Positions 28,787 through 38,696 of a stretch of 64,000 bases of DNA are shown one piece after another (within the stretch, counting starts at the first letter, position 1; every line of letters begins with the position of its first letter). Under the pieces are notes generated by a model, which was given only the letters and a program-made list of their open reading frames with translations, was not told the origin of the DNA and ran no database searches. The DNA is from FEN-1139 sp963835565 (lineage in GTDB: Bacteria > Myxococcota_A > Polyangia > Polyangiales > Polyangiaceae), in NCBI GenBank assembly GCA_963835565.1, contig CAWIGY010000046.1, forward strand, positions 1 through 64,000, read 5' to 3'. The translations under genes and the position numbers were made by a program.

Positions 28787-29839
28787 ATGTCGATACGGCC
28801 AACAATCAAAGATGTTGCAACCAAGGCGGGCGCGTCGGTGGCAGCCGTATCGTTCGTACTCAACGACGCGTCTGGGCAGCCCATTGGAAAGGCAGTCAGT
28901 GAACGCATCCGAAGGGCGGCGCAGCTACTGAACTATCACCCGAATGCGTCCGCTATGCACTTGGCCCGTCGCAGCACTCGCCATGTTACGATTGCGCTTT
29001 ACGAGGAAGAAAATCTTCTGTCTAACTCTTTTTATTCCCGGGTTGTCGAAGGCGCGCTCAAGCTGGCCCTCGAACGCAATTACCACTTGCTGTTATCCTT
29101 GCTGAAGGCCGACTACCGGGGACCAAACGATCTTCCGACTGTCATCACGCAGAGGAACACCGAGGGTGTGCTTTTCATCAAGCGGCTAGTGCCGGCCATG
29201 GTGGCGGATATCTCCGCCATCGGCATGTCAATCGTGGCGATCGACCATTACCCGCAATCCCCACTAGTGGGTTCCGTTTCGATGGCGAACCGGCGAGGCG
29301 GCGAGTTGGCCGCCGAATATCTGGGACAGCTTGGACACAAGCGTTTGGCAGTCGTCGCGGGAGGCCTCGAACGTACGAGCATTGCCGATCGGGCCAAAGG
29401 GTATTGTGAAGCTCTACGACGCTTGGGCCTGTTGCAGGGTCGGCGCCAACCCCTATGGAAGAGTGATTCATTGACGTTTGAAGGCGGCTTTGCCGCAGCT
29501 ATGAAGGGGTTGCGCAAGGACCCCCAAGTCACCGGAGTATTTTGCGTCAACGATGAGATGGCCGCGGGCGTCATCCGCGCGACGCATCAACTCGGCTACC
29601 GAGTTCCAGACCAGCTCTCCGTAATCGGGTTCGACGACATCGACATGGCCCGCTTCATCGACCCACCGCTCACGACGATCGGCGTGGACAAGCTAGAGCT
29701 CGGGCGCAAAGCCATGAGCCAACTCATCGAACTCATCGAGGGCCGAGCGCAAAGGGTTATCGAAGAGACCGTCGATGTAAGGCTGGTCGTGCGGGGATCG
29801 ACCGGGAGCAAGCCAGTGCGAAAATCGAAGGCCGCCTAA
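28787..29839 (+). CDS. LacI-family transcriptional regulator
   Basis: A 350-residue LacI/GalR regulator. The N-terminal helix-turn-helix and hinge are RPTIKDVATKAGASVAAVS, then VSERIRRAAQLLNYHPNASA. The effector-binding domain runs from VTIALYEEENLLSNS to LSVIGFDDIDMARFIDPPLTTI. It is intact and full length. Placed between the porin/lipoprotein set and the GH2 segment, it most likely represses or activates these genes in response to a sugar. It is distinct from the LacI-fold sensor of the kinase at 8.2 kb. A hairpin upstream separates it from the previous transcript. Confidence 0.93.
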   Translation: MSIRPTIKDVATKAGASVAAVSFVLNDASGQPIGKAVSERIRRAAQLLNYHPNASAMHLARRSTRHVTIALYEEENLLSNSFYSRVVEGALKLALERNYHLLLSLLKADYRGPNDLPTVITQRNTEGVLFIKRLVPAMVADISAIGMSIVAIDHYPQSPLVGSVSMANRRGGELAAEYLGQLGHKRLAVVAGGLERTSIADRAKGYCEALRRLGLLQGRRQPLWKSDSLTFEGGFAAAMKGLRKDPQVTGVFCVNDEMAAGVIRATHQLGYRVPDQLSVIGFDDIDMARFIDPPLTTIGVDKLELGRKAMSQLIELIEGRAQRVIEETVDVRLVVRGSTGSKPVRKSKAA

Positions 29840-29891
29840 ACTACCAGCCCATGACGACGCAAGCCACCCAAGTAATGTCCAGGGGTCTTTC

Positions 29892-30956
29892 ATGACGTTC
29901 ACGCATCGCATCCCTTCCACTCATCGAGTGCTTGGCATTTCACTTCTGCTCCTCGCTAGCGCCTGTACCACCGACGACGGCTGGACCGGGCCGGACGCGG
30001 GCGTGCAGGGCAATGGAGGCGCCGGAGCCGGCGGCAATTCTAGCGCTTCGACTTCCGGTGCCCACGCGAACGATCACCTCGGTTGCCCCGGTGCAGATCC
30101 GGCGGAGTTCGCCTTGGTGCAATCGTGGCTGAACGACACGACGGCAACCGGTGCGCTACCCGACTACGCGTACAGCAACATCGCGAAAAACTTTCCTGCG
30201 GGTGCCGCCTTCGACACGCTCGCTTGCTCGATTGCCATGAGCTGCGTCGAGTTTGCGCCGAGCGAGGCGAATTGGCTGCGCAAATGCGAGGCCGTGCTCA
30301 CCTCCGCGATCGTGGCGGAAAGTTCGTACAACCCGAATTCGGTCGTGATGGACTCGTACTCGACCCGTTCTGTCAACGGAACGACCGCCAACGATCCGAC
30401 GATCGGCCTGCTTCAGGTCCGCTTCAGCTCCACGGTGCACGACTACAACTACTACGCGCCCATGGAAAAGATCGCCGCCATTGGTTGCACGTGGCCGAGC
30501 GAACTTACCACACAAGCCGACGACGCCACATTCTGGGCCACGCAAGGCGGCGCGACCTACATCAGTTTCATGCAACAGGTGCCGTGCAACATCGGGCTCG
30601 CGGCTTGGTACTACCTCTACAACGCGACTGGCAACGGCGGCTCCAGCGCGGTCTGGATCTCCAATTATTGCGCGGGTCAGGGCATCGCCGGCAACATGGT
30701 GGTGGGCCTGCTTTCGCATCTGATGGGCGGCGATTTCAGCACGGCCCGCCGATGCGCAATAACGCCTTACCCCTGGGGTATCGAATGCTGCGCTTGCGGC
30801 AGCCCCGCGAATGACCCCTGCAAATCGCAATGCACTGCTGACGGCTGCACGGGCCGCTTCGCGGCGCTGATGGGCATCGGCACGAGCAGCGCGCGCCCAA
30901 GCCCGGATCCCTTTCAAGAAGTGCTCAGCCCGGAGCCGACCAAGTACTGCAAGTGA
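29892..30956 (+). CDS. Lipoprotein with lysozyme-like domain
   Basis: A 354-residue lipoprotein: signal VLGISLLLLASACTTDD (lipobox ASAC), a Gly-rich linker to about residue 60, then a Cys-containing globular domain. The block SAIVAESSYNPNSVVMDSY, followed by DPTIGLLQVRFSSTVHDYNYY, resembles the catalytic-Glu and GLLQ region of lysozyme/transglycosylase folds. The C-terminus has a CCACGSPANDPCKSQC cluster. It may cleave a polysaccharide (peptidoglycan or a beta-linked glycan). The family is not certain. It lies 52 bp after the LacI gene and 21 bp before the next lipoprotein, so an operon is likely. Confidence 0.6.
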   Translation: MTFTHRIPSTHRVLGISLLLLASACTTDDGWTGPDAGVQGNGGAGAGGNSSASTSGAHANDHLGCPGADPAEFALVQSWLNDTTATGALPDYAYSNIAKNFPAGAAFDTLACSIAMSCVEFAPSEANWLRKCEAVLTSAIVAESSYNPNSVVMDSYSTRSVNGTTANDPTIGLLQVRFSSTVHDYNYYAPMEKIAAIGCTWPSELTTQADDATFWATQGGATYISFMQQVPCNIGLAAWYYLYNATGNGGSSAVWISNYCAGQGIAGNMVVGLLSHLMGGDFSTARRCAITPYPWGIECCACGSPANDPCKSQCTADGCTGRFAALMGIGTSSARPSPDPFQEVLSPEPTKYCK

Positions 30957-30977
30957 CAGCCGGGGCCATGAATTGCC

Positions 30978-32087
30978 ATGCGAAAATCCCAACGTAATCT
31001 GGTTGCAGAAACTTCAATTTCAACCCTGTTGCTGATTGCCGTCGGGTGCAGTGCCACGAGTTCGGGCACGGCCAGTTCGAGCTCGAGATCGAACAGCTCA
31101 AGCAACGGTGGCTCGGGGGCATCGGGCGGTGTATTGTCGCAGACTGAGTTCGTGTTTACCGATGCTTCGGCAAATGGAGGCGCTGCGAATGCAAGCGATG
31201 GTCAGGTTGTCCCGTGCACGAACGGTGATGATTGCGTTTGCCCGACATTGTCTGTGGCCGTGATTGGGACGCCCGGAGTATGGGGCGCCACCACCGGTGC
31301 CGATTCGGATACGGCGTTTCAGAACTGGCTCAACTCAAGCAGTGCGGGTACGGCGCGTGTTGACAACTACATAACGAAGCCAACGCTCACGTCAGACTTT
31401 CTGGCGTCGTACAACGTGATCATCTTGGCGGGTTTGGGAGATAATTCCAACACCGGTCCCTGGTGGACGTTCAGCGCTTCTGAGGTTGCAGCATTTCAAG
31501 ATTGGGTCCAGAACAAAAGTGGAGGCGTAGTCTCGCTTAGCGGTTATGCGAGCGACGGCAACGAAGTCGTTCCCAAGAACACGCTGCTTGCGTTTTCGGG
31601 CATTTCCTACAATCAGGATGAAGTTACACCCCCGTGTGCGGATGTAGATGTTAACAACAGTCAAATGTGTTGGTGCGCCGACGGTAGCCTGGGAACGATT
31701 ACGCAGTGGAATCGAACGGATCCCGTGATCGAGAACTTGAGTTTGGGCGTCAGCATGATCGGACTAGCCAAAGGGCGCTCGATCAACGCGCCGGCGGATG
31801 CCCACGTGGCGGCGACTACGTCGAACGGTTCAACCGTGTACAATCTCTTGGTCGGCAAAATCGCTGGCCAGGGTCGGGTGCTCGCCTATAGCGACGAATG
31901 GATTACGTACACCAGCCAGTGGAACGGCCAAGGGAACGCGAACTCTACGAACCCAACGTGCCAAGGTTATTTGCCGCAAGACAAATTCCAGACCGCTCAG
32001 TTTTGGTACAACATGATCCGCTGGACGCAGCCGAACGCGACGTGTTTCAAGATCGTCGACAGCCAACAACCGGTCAACGTTTGGTAA
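30978..32087 (+). CDS. Lipoprotein with ThuA/GATase-like domain
   Basis: A 369-residue lipoprotein with signal STLLLIAVGCSAT (lipobox AVGC) and a Ser/Gly-rich linker. A Cys pair (CTNGDDCVC) leads into an alpha/beta domain: LSVAVIGTPGVWG, FLASYNVIILAGLGDN, FSASEVAAFQDWVQNKSGGVVSLSGYASDG (in part), and near the end GQGRVLAYSDEWITY and FWYNMIRWTQ. This order is that of ThuA-like/type-1 glutamine amidotransferase-like folds, found in many Polyangia lipoproteins of unknown activity. No catalytic Cys is evident at the nucleophile position, so it may be a binding protein. Intact frame. Confidence 0.65.
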   Translation: MRKSQRNLVAETSISTLLLIAVGCSATSSGTASSSSRSNSSSNGGSGASGGVLSQTEFVFTDASANGGAANASDGQVVPCTNGDDCVCPTLSVAVIGTPGVWGATTGADSDTAFQNWLNSSSAGTARVDNYITKPTLTSDFLASYNVIILAGLGDNSNTGPWWTFSASEVAAFQDWVQNKSGGVVSLSGYASDGNEVVPKNTLLAFSGISYNQDEVTPPCADVDVNNSQMCWCADGSLGTITQWNRTDPVIENLSLGVSMIGLAKGRSINAPADAHVAATTSNGSTVYNLLVGKIAGQGRVLAYSDEWITYTSQWNGQGNANSTNPTCQGYLPQDKFQTAQFWYNMIRWTQPNATCFKIVDSQQPVNVW

Positions 32088-32181
32088 AGCAATGCGCAGA
32101 GCCTGCGCGCGGCGGCGGAAGAGCCGCAGCACTTTTTTACTTGTCCTTCCGTCCTCTGCAAGCAATACCCCTTTCAAGAAA

Positions 32182-35050
32182 ATGCGTGTCCGATCCCCAG
32201 CCGGCATAATCTGCGGAGCCTGCGTTGCTGTGTGCTTTGCGGCCTGCACCCCCGCCGCCCGTAGCCCTGTGCCAAGGCCCGTCCCGATCGCAGAGACGGC
32301 CATGCCTAACCGGGGCATGGCAGCGCCTGTGCAGAGAACCGCGCCGGGGCGCGAGCGGACGAGCCTCGACCGCGGTTTGCGCTTTGCCCTGGGACACGCG
32401 ACGGATCCCGAGCGGGATTTTGGGCACGGGACGGGCTATTTCTCCTATCTTGCCAAGACGGGGTTCGGCGATGGCCCCGCGAGCCCGGAGTTCGACGACC
32501 GGGCGTGGCGGATCGTCGACCTGCCCCACGACTGGGCGGTCGAGGCACCTTTCGACGCCAAGGCCAAGGCCAGTCATGGCTTCAAGGCCGTTGGCCACGG
32601 CTTCCCCGAGCGCAGCGTTGGCTGGTACCGTCGGAACTTCTTCGTTCCCGAGAGCGATTTGGGCCGCCGTCTGCGCATCGAGTTCGATGGCATCTACCGC
32701 GCTGCCCGGGTGTTCGTGAACGGATTTCTGCTCGGCGAGGAACCGAGCGGCTATCTGGGTGCCAGCTACGACCTCAGCGAGTACCTCAACTATGGTGGCG
32801 ACAACGTCATCGCGGTACGTGTCGACGCTTCCGAGGAGGAGGGCTGGTTCTACGAAGGCGCCGGGATCTATCGGCACACTTGGCTGCTGAAGACCGATCC
32901 GCTCCACGTTGCTCGTTACGGCACCTGGGTGCGCTCGGAACTGAACGCCGGACGACGCGACGGTCCACGTGGACACGACGCTCGAGAACGAGGGGAAGCA
33001 GAGCACCGACTACGTCGTCGAACGCTCGGTCCTCGCCGAGGATGGCCACATCCTGGTCAAGGCAGAACCTGTGGTCGCCACGCTCGGCGCCGGAGCGACC
33101 GCGGTCCACTCAGCGACACTGCACCTGAGCGCGCCGCGCCTGTGGTCGCTGGAAATGCCAGCCCTGCACAAGCTGGTGACGGTCGTGCGGCGTAGCGGGC
33201 TCGTCGTGGATCGTGTTGAGACACCCTTCGGCATTCGGTCCGCCCACTTCGATCCCGACAAAGGCTTCTTCCTCAACGGAACCCGTGTAGAACTCAAGGG
33301 AACCAACAACCACCAGGATCATGCCGGTGTCGGCGTTGCGGTGCCGGACGCCCTTCAGGAGTTTCGGATCAGGCGGCTGAAGGAGATGGGCAGCAACGCC
33401 TACAGGACCTCTCACCATCCACCTGCGCCAGAACTCCTCGACATCTGCGATCGGCTGGGCATGCTCGTCATCGACGAAAACCGTTTGATGGGGGTAAACG
33501 AGGTGCACACCCGCCAGCTCGACCAAATGATCCGACGGGATCGCAATCATCCGAGCGTAATCCTGTGGTCACTGGGGAACGAGGAATGGGGCATCGAAGG
33601 CGACGCCAAGGGCGCGCGCATCACCACTTCGATGCAGGACTACGCAAACCGGCTGGATCCTACTCGTCTCACCACCGCAGCCATCAGCGGTGGCTGGGGC
33701 GGAACTTCCACTGTCGTCAAGGCGGCGGGTGTCAACTACATCATAAAGGCACACCTAGACCGCCAGCACGCTGAGTTCCCGTGGCAGGTTATTCTCGGTA
33801 CAGAGGAGACAACGACGAACGCGACTCGTGGCATCTATTTCGACGATCGCCCGAAGGCGCACCTTGCGCCCCAGGAAGATGGCGACTCCGGGGGCAACGC
33901 CGAGATCGGGTGGAAGCAGTACGCAGAACGCCCGTATGCCGCCGGTGTCTTCTTCTGGACTGGATTCGACTACCGCGGTGAGCCGACTCCCTTTGACTTT
34001 CCCGCTATCAGCTCGCAATTCGGCATTCTCGATACCTGTGGTTTTCCCAAGGACGGCTTCTACTATCTCAAGTCCTGGTGGGGCCGGGAAGACGTGCTGC
34101 ACGTCTTTCCCCATTGGAACTGGCCAGGCCGGGAAGGCGAAACAATCGAGGTCCGCGCGCATAGCAACCTGGACGAGATCGAGCTCTTCCTCAACGGAGT
34201 GTCGCAGGGCCGCAAGAGCATGGAGCCAAACAGCCATTTGGCTTGGCAGTTGCGCTATGCACCAGGCACGCTGCTGGCGCGAGGCTACCGCTCCGGGCGC
34301 CTCGTGCTCACGCGGGAGGTCGAGACGACTGGTCCCGTCGCGGCGCTGGCATTGCAAGCGGACCGCACAAACATCCGCGCTGACGGCACGGATCTGGCTG
34401 TAGTGACCGTTTCTCTCCGCGACCAAGCCGGCCGCATCATCCCGACAGCGAACCAGCGCGTCAACTTCGATCTCCAGGGGCCAGGTCATATCCTCGGCGT
34501 CGGCAACGGTGATCCCTCCTGCCTCGAGCCCGATCAGTTTGTCGATTCTATCCGCACGAAAGAGCTCGGTACGTGGAAAGCCCCCGATCCGGCCATCACT
34601 AAGGGGGAGATTGAGTTCGAGGCCCGATTCGACTCTCCGCAATTCGCCACTGGCGAGTCAATCTCGCTCCTAGTAAACCCGCTCGGACCAAAACAGTCAG
34701 TCTTCCTGAACGGAAAGGCGGTGTACGTCGGTGCCGATCCCGCGAAGGCACGCATCGAAGTGCCTCTGCTGAGACAGAACTTGCTTGCGAGTGGCAACAT
34801 CCTGCGGATCGAGGCACCCTCCCGTTTCGCAGAGTGGCACAAGCGTGAGGTGCTACGGCAGGTCCACCCAGCCGTGATCAGGTTTGCGAGGCCGCCCGAG
34901 CGCTGGCATCGCTCCACGTTCAACGGGCTTGCGCAGCTCATCGTTCAATCCACGGGGGAGCCGGGGCCGATCCGGCTCACGGCTACCACACCAGGGCTTT
35001 CGCGCGCCGAGCTCACGGTGGTAGCCACGCCACCCGGCAGGTCTCGATGA
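32182..35050 (+). pseudogene. GH2 beta-galactosidase, lipoprotein (one frameshift)
   Basis: A large glycoside hydrolase family 2 enzyme. The first frame has a lipoprotein signal (IICGACVAVCFAACTP), the sugar-binding jelly roll (DLPHDWAVEAPF, GWYRRNFFVPE, GIYRAARVFVNG) and ends soon after DPLHVARYGTWVRSELN near 32945. The second frame continues DDATVHVDTTLENEG, the barrel (LKGTNNHQDHAG, SNAYRTSHHPPAPELLDICD), the acid/base Glu in ILWSLGNEEWG, the nucleophile in ILGTEETTT, and C-terminal GH2/DUF4982-type domains (IEVRAHSNLDEIELFLNG). One surplus base near 32947 accounts for the break. It probably releases terminal beta-linked galactose or related sugars. The ATG at 32182 is chosen because it begins the signal peptide. 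Confidence 0.88.
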
Positions 35051-35190
35051 GTGCCAGGGGTGCTTGGTCCAGGTGGTTCCGTCAGACGCGTTTCCGTGCC
35101 GCTGTGGCAGAAAAGCAAAAAGACCTCGTGACGGTTCCGTAGTCTTGCGACTGGAAAGCGCGCCGTTCGAAGTGTATAGCCTTGGGCAAG

Positions 35191-36003
35191 ATGCTGCGGA
35201 GTGAATGGCGCAATTGGGTCTGGTTTTGTCTCACAGGGCTTGCGTGCTGTGGCTCGTTGCTGGGCTGTTCGGTGCAGGGAAGTAACCCGCCACCGAAGAC
35301 GGCTCCGCCTTCGACGGATCAGCCGCCACCGGCGCCGGCAGCGGAAGCGTCGGACGTGCCCGTGCCGCGCAGTATCGAGCAGCCTTGGATGAGCCTCAAG
35401 GAGTGGCGCGCAAGGCACGACGCACAACTGGCTGCCCCGGGGCGCACCGAGGCGCAGGTCGCGCTCGTGGGCGATTCTATTACTCAGATGTGGACTGATA
35501 CGGACGCCTACCGCGAGTTAGCGCCCTACAAGCCGCTCAACCTTGGGATCGGTGGCGATCAGACGCAACATGTCCTTTGGCGTCTCGAGCACGGCAGCCT
35601 CACGGGCACATCGCCGAGGGTCGTCGTGCTGCTCATCGGCGTCAACAATCTCGGCAATGGCCACAGTCCCGAGCAGACGGCTCGCGGTGTCTTGGCTGTT
35701 GTGCATTTGCTGCAAGAGAAGGTACCCGGCGCCAAAATCTTGCTGCTTGCCATTTTGCCGACGGGGGCAAGGCCGATCGATCCCATGCGTCGGAAGGTCA
35801 TCGAGACCAATCGGCTGCTCGAGAAGGCGGCGCTGCCAGAGGGCGTCACCTTGCGCGATGTCGGTGCGTCGTTCGTCGAGCCCGATGGGCGCATCTTGAG
35901 TGAAACGATGGCCGACGGCCTGCACCCGACCCCCAGCGGTTTTACCCGCCTCACACGCGCCGTGCTGCCGCTCATTGAGCAGGCGATGAATTCGCCCAAG
36001 TAG
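35191..36003 (+). CDS. SGNH/GDSL-family esterase, lipoprotein
   Basis: A 270-residue hydrolase with a lipobox (SLLGC, Cys26) and a Pro-rich linker. The SGNH blocks are in order: VALVGDSITQMW (nucleophile Ser), LNLGIGGDQTQHVLWR (Gly), VVVLLIGVNNLGNGH (Asn) and LSETMADGLHPTPSGF (Asp and His). Members of this branch act on acetylated carbohydrates or lysophospholipids; in this setting a carbohydrate acetylesterase is the better guess. The ATG at 35191 is preferred to the TTG at 35182. It is the last gene of the carbohydrate locus, followed by a broken transposase. Confidence 0.88.
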   Translation: MLRSEWRNWVWFCLTGLACCGSLLGCSVQGSNPPPKTAPPSTDQPPPAPAAEASDVPVPRSIEQPWMSLKEWRARHDAQLAAPGRTEAQVALVGDSITQMWTDTDAYRELAPYKPLNLGIGGDQTQHVLWRLEHGSLTGTSPRVVVLLIGVNNLGNGHSPEQTARGVLAVVHLLQEKVPGAKILLLAILPTGARPIDPMRRKVIETNRLLEKAALPEGVTLRDVGASFVEPDGRILSETMADGLHPTPSGFTRLTRAVLPLIEQAMNSPK

Positions 36004-36130
36004 CTCGATTCAGCAAGAACCCACGACGTAGGGTATGGCCGATTTTCGCCCAGCTGCGTCGTCAAACATTCTGGAGCACTGGTGATGCAATTGCACAACT
36101 GGCAGTTTTTGGCTCAGAATGCAGTAGTCT

Positions 36131-37285
36131 TCATGCGGCGATGTCATCGCGCGTAGCGGCTATTCCTCGCTGGCAGTCAGAGCACGCAATGTCCCGGTTG
36201 TGCTCAATTCGGTTCCTTCGAGCCTCTTGTCGCCTTTCGGCAAGCTCATCGGGAACAGCCTCGCTACGTCCGAAATACATCTCGTCGGGTGTCTGGCCGC
36301 GGAAGGCGCTATGTGGCATCGTTGCATTGTGTTCGGTCACGAAGAACTCGACGAGTTTTCGCAGCGTAGCCATGCGGTCGAGATGGTTCAAGAACAACCA
36401 CTGGTGTTTCAATGAACGCCACCAGGCCTCGATCAAAGAATTGGAGAAGCTGACATCGATCTGAGCGATGACCCGTTCCAAGATGCCAGCTTCGAGCAAC
36501 TTGTCCACTTCCTTGTTGAGGTTTTCCACGCCGGAGTCCATGTATACTTTGGTTTCCGGCTCACTCAGACGTGCCGCTGCTTGACTGAGCACGAAGCACG
36601 TGTTCATCGGATTGAGCCTCTCAGCAACCGTCCATGCCAAGATCTTGCGCGAGAAATTGTCAATGACTGCGTGCAAGTAGGCTTTCGTACCGTCCAATAG
36701 CTTGATGATTGTCACGTCAACATGCCACGCTTCATTGGGCGCATTCGCGCGCAACCCTACTATCGGCTTCGGTAGATGCAGGCGCAACCGAGGTCGACCC
36801 CATCCTTTCTCTCGGATCAGCTTGGCCCATGTGCTTGGATGCGCAAAGACTTTGCCGATGCGCTGCGCGTGCAGAGCAAGCCCACGAATTGACGGGCTGC
36901 GGACAGCCCAAGGACTCGCAGGGCTGCTGCCAAAGGCATAATCTTTCGCGCCCGCTCAACGGCACTGAGCAGTCGTCGCTTCCCCTCGGCATCTGGAATT
37001 CGGATGAGATCGACCTTGAACCCAGAAACGCGCAGCAGAGCCAACACAAGCCGCAGCACCGCTGTGAGCATGGACACTCGCTGCTCCAGTCTCGCAACTC
37101 GGTCCCGAAGCTGCGTTTCGGCCTCGCTGTCGTCATCGAGCGTCACGACCTCCCCAAGTCCACGCCGAATCCAACTCAAGGCCGTAGCGTGGGATCTCAA
37201 GCTCTGGAAACAGATCGGGATTATCGGCGGCGATAATCTGGGCCTTGACTCGATGGTCGTAACTGCGTCGTTCACGGTGCGTCAT
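36131..37285 (-). pseudogene. Broken integrase-core (rve) transposase
   Basis: Three pieces of one DDE transposase follow each other on the minus strand. They are the N-terminus MTHRERRSYDHRVKAQIIAA (from 37285), a coiled/helical middle in another frame (SHATALSWIRRGLGEVVTL to VLGLSAARQFVG), and the catalytic core from 36787 downwards (NEAWHVDVT, KVYMDSGVENLN, SNSLIEAWWRSLKH, giving D, D and E). A frame change near 37190 and a frame change with likely deletion near 36830-36870 separate them. The segment GKVFAHPSTWAKLIREKGWG survives in a third frame between the pieces. The element is inactive. It marks the border between the carbohydrate locus and the accessory island. Confidence 0.75.
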
Positions 37286-37905
37286 CGTACCTGGCCAGCT
37301 ACTCCTGACCGGCCAGTATGGGTAATCCCCCGTTGGAAGAAAAGTCAATTATTACGCGATGTGCAACTGCATCGCTCGGGCTCCAAGATGTCCAACGACG
37401 CAGCTGTGATGAGCCTATTCCCTCATCGGGGACAGCACCAGGTCTCAGCGTGAAGGGATCGTTCTGAGAGCCAAGTTCTCGGCGGTAGAGCGGATTGCAA
37501 GAGGATGATCCGAGCAGGCCAATCAGGCCTTCAAGGAATGCCACTACCTTTAGTAAAACAGGCCCCGAGCGAACAAAGCCAACAGCGTCATTGATGGGGT
37601 ATTGGCGGGGGATGTACGTCCAGCCTTGTCGCTCGGGGCCCAGAGTTTCCAGTTTTCTTGCCAATCCAGGAAACATCGACAACGAAGGTCAAGGCAAGTG
37701 AAGATTGGATCACGAAACTCGACTGGCCCACGGTGCCTTGTACGTATTTTCTACGCAAGGTTCGTCAATGATCCACCATTCCGAAATTCGAACAGCCCGA
37801 CAGTTACCTATGGGCTAAAATGTTCACCACTGACAGGACTGGAAACAACGGCCATGGACGTTCTTCCCAGAATCGTGGAACGGCACAAAGTCCGGAGATG
37901 ATGAA
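37286..37905. other. Gene-free border of the accessory island
   Basis: No supported gene in 620 bp. Frames present lack starts and family features. Base composition becomes visibly more AT-rich through this stretch. Confidence 0.45.
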
Positions 37906-38388
37906 ATGTCCCAATATGACAATGATACCGCCGACAAGGTCAAAACATGGGCCGGGGGCCAAGTGCCTGTTTCAATTTACGAACGCACCCGTCAGGCCAT
38001 GCTCGTTCAAGGTCTTGCTTGGGACGGGGCGCTCACCGAAGCCTTGGGTCTGTGGCTTGAAAAGAAGGAGGTGTCCGGAGCTGGACAGCCACGCCCAAGT
38101 GACGAAATTCCTGCTTCTGCGTCGAGCACCTTGGCTGCCCGTCGGTCTGTTGAGTCTCTTCTGGAGGCGAGCTATCCCCCCGAGTTCTTCAAGCGGGTCA
38201 AGGCATTGGCCGATTCAAGGTTGATTTCAATGAGCTCAGTAGTGAGGGTAGGACTCGAGCTCTGGTGCCTAGCCAACGAGCACAAGAACGTCTTCGCAGA
38301 CACCCTCCACAAGGTCGCCAAGGTACGAAGGGCAGCAAGAGCTCAGGCGGCGCTCGAAACCTCGTCAGGTGTTTCCGTAGGGGGTTAG
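37906..38388 (+). CDS. Hypothetical protein with ribbon-helix-helix-like segments
   Basis: A 160-residue protein. Residues 19-52 (VPVSIYERTRQAMLVQGLAW, then ALTEALGLWLEKK) and again about 88-122 (YPPEFFKRVKALADSRLISM, then VVRVGLELWCLAN) each look like a short strand followed by two helices, the layout of a ribbon-helix-helix DNA-binding unit. A Pro/Ser linker joins them. The two halves may form an intramolecular pair. The start ATG has GGAGATG nearby. It is the first gene of the AT-rich island and could regulate it, which is inference only. Confidence 0.6.
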   Translation: MSQYDNDTADKVKTWAGGQVPVSIYERTRQAMLVQGLAWDGALTEALGLWLEKKEVSGAGQPRPSDEIPASASSTLAARRSVESLLEASYPPEFFKRVKALADSRLISMSSVVRVGLELWCLANEHKNVFADTLHKVAKVRRAARAQAALETSSGVSVGG

Positions 38389-38661
38389 GCAAGGGTAAAC
38401 GAATCCGGCTCCGGGTGCTTCTTACTCGATGCCATGGTGTCAAGAGCATCATTGTCGGTCGAGGGGCGGCCTCAGTTCGTTTTAAGCTAGGCCAACTCGG
38501 AACTCACGGCGGAACTTCATCGACTCTTTTTGACAGTTCTTGGCAGTAATAGGCGGGTGGATCGGACTGACCCTAATTCAGCTCGTTGCATTCGATTCGA
38601 GTTCTTACTTCAAAAAACCGCTAGCCTGACCGAGGCAGTACATTCTTCATTGATTGCGGCA
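38389..38661. other. Intergenic upstream of paralogue A
   Basis: No gene seen. It leads into the conserved TTGAC element at 38662. Confidence 0.35.
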
Positions 38662-38696
38662 TTGACAGGGGACCCGAAGGGGACGAGCCTTCATGA
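38662..38696 (+). promoter_or_regulatory. Conserved TTGAC element, copy A
   Basis: Begins TTGACAGGGGACCCGAAGGG and continues GACGAGCCTTCATGA up to the ATG at 38697 (35 nt). It is the most diverged member with copy E, but keeps TTGAC, the C-run/G-run pair and AGCCTT at the same positions. Confidence 0.6.

Noticed and set aside
30156..30992. Minus-strand ORF of 278 codons
   Set aside because: Antisense of the lysozyme-like lipoprotein in a GC-rich region; the sense frame has a signal peptide and motifs.
32137..33006. Minus-strand ORF of 289 codons
   Set aside because: Antisense shadow of the GH2 N-terminal domain; no start signal or family motif.
33755..34642. Minus-strand ORF of 295 codons
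   Set aside because: Antisense of the GH2 C-terminal half; no features of its own.
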